Source: an uncultured Clostridia bacterium
GTDB lineage: Bacteria; Bacillota; Clostridia; Christensenellales; UBA1242
DNA length: 33,904 nt
NCBI GenBank assembly: GCA_947598785.1
Contig: CANQFL010000004.1
Span: 1 to 33,904 of the forward strand
Direction of reading: 5' to 3'
Under the pieces are notes generated by a model. It was given only the letters and a program-made list of their open reading frames with translations. It was not told where the DNA came from and did no database searches. Each line of letters starts with the position of its first letter. The first letter of the stretch is position 1. The translations under genes and the position numbers were made by a program. This document shows positions 27,133-33,904 of the stretch, in pieces.

Positions 27133-27149
27133 TTTGTTGCATATTTTTT
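27112..27149. terminator. Perfect 13-bp inverted repeat AAAAAATATGCAA-N12-TTGCATATTTTTT (candidate terminator of the upstream lipoprotein gene)
   Basis: Arms 27112-27124 and 27137-27149, with a T run on the 3' side in minus orientation. Confidence 0.7.
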
Positions 27150-27167
27150 AAATATTTTTTTGATTTT

Positions 27168-27836
27168 TTATTTACTTTTTGCGAAAACAGAGCCATCTAT
27201 TGTTGAAATTATAATAGAAAAATTTTCACCATCTACATTAAAAACAGAAAAACACCAATAAGTTCCATTGAGGTCTTTTGAATTTTTATCTAAAACCCTA
27301 AGATAACATTCTGCATTAAGATTGACAAAACTTTTTGCTTTAACGATTTTATCTTCTAAATTTTCACTCGCAATCTTTAAAGCATTATTATAATCGATTT
27401 GAAAATCATTTGAAATTGCAATAAGCTCCTGTTTATGACCATCAATCTCTAAAAATATTTTTTCTTGACCATTTAATGTCTTTTCTAAATCAATCATGTA
27501 AGCCTTATTCTTTTTATTTAATAAAAGTTCACAATCATTTATTTCATCATCAATATAAACTTTGGCTTTTATAAGTTCTTTTTGAGTTTCATTATTCAAT
27601 TTTACGCTTAAAAGACAAAAATCAACTAATTTGTCACTTTTTCCATTCATTATATAGTTTTCTTCTCTTTCACCACATGAAATTGTTGCTCCAAAGTTTT
27701 CATTCTCTCCAAAATAATAAACTTTTGTAATTTCAGACATATTGTCTTGAACTAATTTTAAAGTTGACATACCACAGCCAAACAAAGTAACTCCTAAAAA
27801 GACAATCATCAATCCTAAAACAAATTTTTTCTTCAT
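27168..27836 (-). CDS. Small lipoprotein of unknown function
   Basis: MKKKFVLGLMIVFLGVTLFGC|G lipobox. ATG 27836 is preceded by AAGGAG; the track start 27866 is upstream of the SD. Confidence 0.75.
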   Translation of the reverse strand: MKKKFVLGLMIVFLGVTLFGCGMSTLKLVQDNMSEITKVYYFGENENFGATISCGEREENYIMNGKSDKLVDFCLLSVKLNNETQKELIKAKVYIDDEINDCELLLNKKNKAYMIDLEKTLNGQEKIFLEIDGHKQELIAISNDFQIDYNNALKIASENLEDKIVKAKSFVNLNAECYLRVLDKNSKDLNGTYWCFSVFNVDGENFSIIISTIDGSVFAKSK

Positions 27837-27917
27837 ATTATTCTCCTTTTTTAGATAATATATCATTATGTTTGTTTTTTTTGAAAAATGTGTTAAAATT
27901 AATAAGAAGGAAGAATT

Positions 27918-28838
27918 ATGAAAACATTAAAATTTTATTACAAAGATTGTCTTAAAAACGGGTATTCAATCGGAGCTTACAATTTTATTAACTTAGAAAC
28001 TTTAAAAGCCATTTGTGAAGGTTGTAAACGAAGTAAATCTCCTGTTATAGTCGCCGTAAGTGAAGGTGCACTTGAATACATAGGTAAAAATTATATACGA
28101 CCACTTTTTGATTCTGCAAAAAAAGAATATAAAATTCCTATTTTTTTACACCTTGACCATGGAAAATCTTTTGAAATTTGCAAACAGGCTGTTGATTTAG
28201 GTTTTGACAGTGTTATGATTGATGCAAGTTCTTTATCTTTTGAAGAAAACATAAAATTGACTAAAAAAGTAGTCAATTATGCACATAAACATAATATTTA
28301 TGTAGAGGCTGAACTTGGTGTTTTAGCAGGTATTGAAGATAATATAAAAGCAGAAAAAAATATATATACAGACCCAGAAAAAGCAAAAGAGTTTGTAGAA
28401 AAAACAGGCTGTGACACTTTAGCTGTTGCAATTGGAACAAGTCATGGAGCATATAAATTTAAAGACAATCCACAAATACGTATTGACATATTAGAGCAAA
28501 TAGAACAGAAAATTCCTACCACACCACTTGTTTTACATGGAGCATCAAGCGTCCCAGAAGATTTTGTTCAAATTATTAATGAAAATGGTGGTAATTTAAA
28601 AGGAGCAAAAGGAATAACAGAAAATATATTAAAAAAAGTTTCTGTAGAACATCATATTTATAAAATAAATACTGATACTGACATTAGGTTATGTTATATG
28701 GCAACTCTTCGTCAAAAATTAAAAGAAGACCCTTCAAATTTTGACATTAGGAAAATAAATAAAGTTGCTATGGAAGAAATATCTAAATATGTAGAATATA
28801 AAAATAAAAAAGTATTTTGCAATAGTGGAAAAATATAA
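27918..28838 (+). CDS. fba: Class II fructose-bisphosphate aldolase family protein
   Basis: NGYSIGAYNFINLETLKAI, IFLHLDHGKSFEICKQAVDLGFDSVMIDASSL, YVEAELGVLAG, AVAIGTSHGAYK, PLVLHGASSVP. SD GAAGGAAG. Confidence 0.92.
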   Translation: MKTLKFYYKDCLKNGYSIGAYNFINLETLKAICEGCKRSKSPVIVAVSEGALEYIGKNYIRPLFDSAKKEYKIPIFLHLDHGKSFEICKQAVDLGFDSVMIDASSLSFEENIKLTKKVVNYAHKHNIYVEAELGVLAGIEDNIKAEKNIYTDPEKAKEFVEKTGCDTLAVAIGTSHGAYKFKDNPQIRIDILEQIEQKIPTTPLVLHGASSVPEDFVQIINENGGNLKGAKGITENILKKVSVEHHIYKINTDTDIRLCYMATLRQKLKEDPSNFDIRKINKVAMEEISKYVEYKNKKVFCNSGKI

Positions 28839-28863
28839 AAAGGGACTACTTAGTCCCCTTTTA
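28838..28863. terminator. Bidirectional intrinsic terminator
   Basis: AAAAGGGACTACTTAGTCCCCTTTT between convergent fba and walJ-like; overlaps the end of the MBL ORF. Confidence 0.85.
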
Positions 28864-29638
28864 TTTTAAATAAAGTTGTTGGTTTTGTTAACGCTACATC
28901 AATTTTGAAACCTTCACCCTCTTTCAAACCATTATCTAAAAGTTTTGAAGTTATGTAATTAAAAGCAAGTTCAGGAGTGTTGTTTTCTGTACTTAAATGT
29001 GAAAGCACAATTTGTTTTGTTCCTGTTGTAACAAGTTTTTCAATCATAGCTTCAGATGCATCATTGGACAAATGTCCATTCATTCCTGCAATCCTCATTT
29101 TTAATGAAAGTGGATATTTAACACAATTTCTAAGCATTGAAATATCATGATTGGCTTCCAAATAAACAAGTTGACTACCTTTAATTGCATAAAAAATTTT
29201 ATCCGTAGTATGTCCCAAATCGGTCAGTATGCTTATTTTTTTATTATTTTCACAAAATGAAAAGCCAAAACATTTGACATCATGTGGTACTTCAACAGGA
29301 GAAACAATTAAATCCTTAATAGCAAAAGTATCTGTAAATATTTTTTTGTTTTTTGATTCAATTTTATCAAGTTTATCATAAAGATTCGACCAAACTTCAT
29401 CATGTGCGTAAATAGGTAGCGAATATTTGCTTCCAAAAATATTTATTCCTTTAATATGGTCGGAATGTTCATGAGAAACAACAATTCCATCTAAATCTTT
29501 TCCAGAAATACCAAGTAAAGACAACCGTTTTTCAGTTTCTTTGCATGAAAGTCCATCATCCACAATAATACGTGAATTTTCACTTTCAATATATGTTAAA
29601 TTTCCATCGCTACCTGATGATAAATTTATAACTCTCAT
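28850..29638 (-). CDS. walJ: MBL-fold metallohydrolase, WalJ/YycJ-like
   Basis: MRVINLSSGSDGNLTYIESENSRIIVDDGLSCKETEKRL, IVVSHEHSDHIKGI, LTDLGHTTDKI, LEANHD, MNGHLSNDAS. Confidence 0.85.
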   Translation of the reverse strand: MRVINLSSGSDGNLTYIESENSRIIVDDGLSCKETEKRLSLLGISGKDLDGIVVSHEHSDHIKGINIFGSKYSLPIYAHDEVWSNLYDKLDKIESKNKKIFTDTFAIKDLIVSPVEVPHDVKCFGFSFCENNKKISILTDLGHTTDKIFYAIKGSQLVYLEANHDISMLRNCVKYPLSLKMRIAGMNGHLSNDASEAMIEKLVTTGTKQIVLSHLSTENNTPELAFNYITSKLLDNGLKEGEGFKIDVALTKPTTLFKIKGD

Positions 29639-29644
29639 GAATTT

Positions 29645-29674
29645 ATTTTATCATATTAAATTAAATTTTGTCAA
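29645..29674 (-). promoter_or_regulatory. Promoter TTGACA-N18-TAAAAT; predicted +1 is the A of the walJ-like ATG
   Basis: -35 at 29669-29674, -10 at 29645-29650; six nt (AAATTC) to ATG 29638; no SD. Confidence 0.6.
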
Positions 29675-29685
29675 TCTTCATTGAC
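29670..29685. repeat. Inverted repeat GTCAAT-CTTC-ATTGAC after the uvrA stop
   Basis: 6-bp perfect arms; the downstream arm on the minus strand overlaps the TTGACA -35. Confidence 0.6.
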
Positions 29686-32504
29686 TATCTATTTTTTAAT
29701 ATGTTCTTTAAAAATTTACCTGTATAACTTTTTTTACACTCTGCAATTTCTTCTGGAGTTCCAACAGCAACAACAAAACCACCTTCATCTCCACCTTCTG
29801 GTCCTAAATCAATTATATAATCTGCACATTTTATAACATCTAAATTATGTTCAATAACAACTACCGAATTGCCATTACCAATAAGTCTCTGCAAAATAGC
29901 AATCAATTTTTTCACATCATACATATGAAGTCCTGTAGTAGGTTCATCGAGAATATACATTGTTTTTCCTGTATCTTTTCTTGATAATTCGGTAGCCAAT
30001 TTAACTCTTTGCGCTTCGCCTCCTGAAAGCGTAGTTGCAGGTTGTCCAAGTTTGATGTATGACAAACCGACATCATAAAGTGCTTGAATTTTGGATTTTA
30101 TTGAAGGTATATTTTCAAAAAATGATAGTGCTTCTTCAACAGTCATATCTAAAACATCACTAATTGATTTGCCTTTATACTTAACTTCCAAAGTTTCTCT
30201 GTTATAACGCTTTCCGTGACAAACTTCACAAGGGACAGTAATATCTGGAAGGAAATACATTTCAATTTCTTTTACTCCTGCTCCCTCACAAGTTTCACAG
30301 CGTCCACCTTTTACATTGAATGAAAATCTACCAGAAGAAAAACCTCTTGCTTTTGCCTCAGGTGTTGAAGCAAATAATTCACGAATAGCAGTAAAAACAC
30401 CGGTATATGTTGCAGGGTTACTTCTAGGAGTTCTTCCAATAGGAGCTTGGTCTATGTTAATAACTTTATCCAAAACTTGTATATTTTTTATTTCTTTAAA
30501 TTTTCCCAATTCTAATTTACTATTATTCAAATTATTTGAAAGGTAAGGGAAAAGTATTCCATTTATTAAACTAGACTTTCCTCCACCAGAAACTCCTGTA
30601 ACCAAGGTCAAAATTCCTGTAGGTATTTTTACATCGATATCTTTTAAATTATTTTGTTTTGCTCCGATAATCTCAATAAAATCTTTCGGAATTCGTCTTT
30701 CCTTAGGTATTTCTATTTTTTCTTCACCACGTAAAAATTTAGCAGTAATAGACTTCTTATTTTTCATTACCTGTTCAACTGTACCACAAGCTACAATCTC
30801 TCCACCATGAATTCCAGCATATGGACCTACATCAACCAAATAGTCTGCAGCACGAATTGTATCTTCATCATGTTCAACAACAATCAAAGTATTTCCCAAA
30901 CTTTGTAGTTTTTTTAGTGTATTTAAAAGTTTTTCGTTATCTCTTTGATGAAGCCCAATAGATGGTTCGTCTAATATATAAAGCACTCCAACAAGTCCAC
31001 TACCAATTTGCGTAGCAAGCCTAATTCTTTGTGCTTCACCACCTGATAAACTTTCTGCAGAACGATTTAAGGTAAGATAAGAAAGTCCAACATCTTTTAA
31101 GAAATTCAATCTTGCTAACACTTCTTTTAAAATAGGTTCAGCAATTTGGCTTTTTTCCTGATTAAGTTTCAAATCTTCAAATATAGGTATAAGATTTCTT
31201 ATACTATTTGAACAATATTCAAAGATATCTTTTCTATTAATTTTCACAGATAGCGCCGATTCATTAAGTCTTTTTCCATGACAAACAGAACAAGTTTGTT
31301 CATGCATAAACTTGCCAATTTCAAATCTAATAAATTCACTATTAGTTTCTTTATATCTTCTTCTTAAATTGTTAATAATACCTTCAAAAGTAACTTCTAC
31401 TTTATGTTTTCCATATTTATTATCAACATCAATTAAGATTTTATCACTACCAGTGCCATAAAGTAAAAGTTTAATTTTATCTTTAGGTAATTTTTTTACA
31501 GGAACATCTAAATCTATTTCGTATTGTTTTGATAGAGCCAAAAAATAGGCTTTTGCCATTGAGCCCTCTTCAAATCTCCAACCCGAAGAATTGAAAGCAC
31601 CTTCACTTATAGAAAGGTCTGAATTTTTAAGAACAATTCCCTCATCAATATCTAAAATATACCCTAAACCCGAACAATTAGGACAAGCACCATAAGGAGC
31701 ATTGAATGAGAAAATTCTTGGACTAATTTCTTCTAAAGTCCAACCACATTCAGGACAAGCATAATTAGTTGAATAGAGTTCACTCTTATCATCACAAGAA
31801 ACAATGACAAGTCCATCGGCAAGTTTAAGTGATGTTTCCAAACTGCCAGACAAACGCGTATCTTTCCCTTCTTTTAATGTTATTCTATCAACAACAACAC
31901 TAATGTCATGTTTAACATTTTTATCCAAAGAAATGGTTTCATCAAGTGTAAAGATATTTCCATCTACTTCGACACGAACATAACCACTTTTTTTTAGGCT
32001 TTCTAATAGTTTTTCATGTCGTCCTTTTTGTCCACGAATTACTGGTGCAAGTATGGTGATTTTAGCACCTTCGCCTAACTCTTTAATAGAATCTACAATT
32101 TGGTCAATAGATTGTTGTTTAACTTCTCTATGACAATGAGGACAATATGGAGTTCCAACTCTTGCAAATAAAAGACGAAGATAATCATAAATTTCCGTAA
32201 CCGTTCCTACAGTAGAACGAGGATTTCTATTAGTTGTTTTTTGGTCAATTGAAATTGCAGGAGAAAGCCCCTCTATAACATCTACATCTGGCTTTTGAGC
32301 AGAACCTAAAAATTGTCTAGCATAAGATGATAAACTTTCTATATATCTTCTCTGCCCCTCTGCAAAAATAGTTCCAAAAGCCAACGAAGATTTACCAGAA
32401 CCACTAACGCCGGTAAAAACAATAAATTTATCTCTAGGTAAGGTCAAATTAACATTTTTTAAATTATTTTCTCTAGCACCTTTTATTATAATTTGGTTAT
32501 TCAT
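29685..32504 (-). CDS. uvrA: Excinuclease ABC subunit A
   Basis: 939 aa; two ABC modules ([25 protein letters not shown]), [17 protein letters not shown], CxxC zinc motifs. Confidence 0.98.
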   Translation of the reverse strand: MNNQIIIKGARENNLKNVNLTLPRDKFIVFTGVSGSGKSSLAFGTIFAEGQRRYIESLSSYARQFLGSAQKPDVDVIEGLSPAISIDQKTTNRNPRSTVGTVTEIYDYLRLLFARVGTPYCPHCHREVKQQSIDQIVDSIKELGEGAKITILAPVIRGQKGRHEKLLESLKKSGYVRVEVDGNIFTLDETISLDKNVKHDISVVVDRITLKEGKDTRLSGSLETSLKLADGLVIVSCDDKSELYSTNYACPECGWTLEEISPRIFSFNAPYGACPNCSGLGYILDIDEGIVLKNSDLSISEGAFNSSGWRFEEGSMAKAYFLALSKQYEIDLDVPVKKLPKDKIKLLLYGTGSDKILIDVDNKYGKHKVEVTFEGIINNLRRRYKETNSEFIRFEIGKFMHEQTCSVCHGKRLNESALSVKINRKDIFEYCSNSIRNLIPIFEDLKLNQEKSQIAEPILKEVLARLNFLKDVGLSYLTLNRSAESLSGGEAQRIRLATQIGSGLVGVLYILDEPSIGLHQRDNEKLLNTLKKLQSLGNTLIVVEHDEDTIRAADYLVDVGPYAGIHGGEIVACGTVEQVMKNKKSITAKFLRGEEKIEIPKERRIPKDFIEIIGAKQNNLKDIDVKIPTGILTLVTGVSGGGKSSLINGILFPYLSNNLNNSKLELGKFKEIKNIQVLDKVINIDQAPIGRTPRSNPATYTGVFTAIRELFASTPEAKARGFSSGRFSFNVKGGRCETCEGAGVKEIEMYFLPDITVPCEVCHGKRYNRETLEVKYKGKSISDVLDMTVEEALSFFENIPSIKSKIQALYDVGLSYIKLGQPATTLSGGEAQRVKLATELSRKDTGKTMYILDEPTTGLHMYDVKKLIAILQRLIGNGNSVVVIEHNLDVIKCADYIIDLGPEGGDEGGFVVAVGTPEEIAECKKSYTGKFLKNILKNR

Positions 32505-32585
32505 AATTTTATAAATCCTTTTAAAGACTAAATAATTTTATCACATTTTTAAAAAACTTAAAAGAGAAAATAAAGAAGAAATAAA

Positions 32586-33749
32586 TTAGATTTGTTCTTT
32601 TTTATTCAATTTTTTCTTAAGCATATTGATTTTATTTCTAAGTTCAATAGCGCGTTCAAAATCAAGTTGTGAAGAAGCGATTTTCATCATAGAAGTCAAT
32701 CTATCTATTTCTTTAGGAATATCTTTTTTAGAAATAGAATTATCAGACACTTTTTTGCTGATATCTAAAGTGTTTTTAATCTCTTTTATAATAGTTTTTG
32801 GAACAATATTGTGCTCCAAGTTATATTTTTCCTGAATTTTTCTTCTACGTTCAGTTTCGTCAATAGCCTTTTTCATGCTATCAGTAATTGTATCTGCAAA
32901 CATAATCACATGACCATTAGCATTTCTAGCTGCTCTACCAATAGTTTGAATAAGAGCCCCTTCACTTCTCAAAAAGCCTTCTTTATCAGCATCTAAAATA
33001 CAAACAAGTTCAACTTCAGGCATATCAAGCCCCTCACGTAAAAGATTAATACCAACAAGTATATCAAATTCGCCTTGTCTTAAACCATTGATTATTTCAA
33101 CTCTTTCCATAGTGTCAATCTCACTATGCAAATATTTAACTTTAAATTCTCTATCAGCAAGATAAGTGGTCAAACTTTCAGCCATTTTCTTTGTTAAAGT
33201 TGTAACAAGAACTCTAGCATTTCTTTCAATAGTTTTTTTACATTCAACCATCAATTCTTCAATTTGATTTTTGATTGGTTTTACTTCAATTTTAGGGTCT
33301 AACAAACCAGTTGGTCTTATCACTTGTTCAACCACTTGTCCAGATTTTTCTAATTCATATTTTCCAGGTGTAGCTGAAACGTAAATAGTTTGTTTTAGTT
33401 TTTTTTCAAATTCTTCAAATTTCAATGGTCTATTATCTTTTGCTGCTTCAAGTCTAAAACCATAATCCACAAGAGATGTTTTTCTAGCTTTATCACCATT
33501 ATACATTGCACGAATTTGAGGTATAGTCATATGGCTCTCATCAATAATTGTCAAAAAATCATTTGGAAAATAATCAATTAACGTGTAAGGTGCTTCACCT
33601 GGCTTTCTACCATCAAAATAACGAGAATAGTTTTCAATACCACTACAATAACCAACTTCTTTCATCATTTCAATATCATATGCTACACGTTGTCCAATTC
33701 TTTCTGCTTCCAAAGGTTTTGAATGTTTTTCAAAATTTCTACGGTTCTG
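32586..33749 (-). pseudogene. uvrB: UvrB, C-terminal part only; 5' end broken near the right edge (truncation or assembly chimera)
   Basis: [68 protein letters not shown]...; C-terminal UVR motif. The frame hits TGA at 33752-33750; there is no N-terminal Walker A region, although about 150 nt of sequence remain. Confidence 0.85.
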
Positions 33750-33904
33750 TCATCTCCCACGCTGTAACCCGTTTGAAGAATTGTCAAACCTATAAAACGA
33801 ACTGTTGATGTTTCATCTTGTAAAACTTTATTTAAAAGAGGAATTAAGCTCTTATTATCTTTTCTGTTTTCATCCTCTTTGAATCTTTCTAAAAGTTCTT
33901 TTGC
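33683..33904 (-). CDS. Edge-truncated unidentified ORF fragment in another frame, overlapping the UvrB frame
   Basis: [73 protein letters not shown]; open from the edge to TAG at 33685-33683. Missing from the ORF track. Confidence 0.45.
   Translation of the reverse strand, partial: AKELLERFKEDENRKDNKSLIPLLNKVLQDETSTVRFIGLTILQTGYSVGDDRTVEILKNIQNLWKQKELDNV

Noticed and set aside
33683-33749. Simple frameshift within uvrB at the edge
   Set aside because: The upstream frame does not resemble the expected UvrB sequence before the [11 protein letters not shown] region, so a single indel would not restore it.
1-33904. Mycoplasma-type genetic code (TGA = Trp)
   Set aside because: TGA serves as a true stop (e.g. 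Ku/ligase ATGA overlap, polymerase end) and Trp is encoded by TGG in conserved positions.

Overview
AT-rich, low-GC Bacillota-like chromosomal segment, probably an uncultured Clostridia-type lineage (inference). It uses the standard code: TGA is a genuine stop, e.g. at the end of Ku. From left to right it contains: (i) the edge-truncated 5' part of a collagen-like surface protein gene, on the minus strand and missing from the ORF track; (ii) a 67-aa ORF; (iii) a bacterial NHEJ operon with Ku, a LigD phosphoesterase+ligase protein and a separate LigD-type polymerase; (iv) rpoB-rpoC, with a strong promoter and a terminator-like hairpin in the rpoB leader; (v) a two-gene unit of an orphan VirB4/TraE-like ATPase with an N-terminal membrane segment and a ~3,526-aa lipoprotein with three GLUG/beta-helix-like blocks; (vi) PRC-barrel protein, DUF1858 protein, HflX, a small lipoprotein, class II FBP aldolase, WalJ-like MBL hydrolase, uvrA, and a 5'-truncated uvrB. 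No tRNA, rRNA, CRISPR array or transposase was recognised. The best candidates for something new are the VirB4-like ATPase / giant GLUG lipoprotein operon with a palindrome at its promoter and start, the rpoB leader attenuator candidate, two promoters that predict leaderless mRNAs for hflX and walJ, a His-to-Gln difference in the RpoB rifampicin region, and an abrupt break in uvrB at the right edge.
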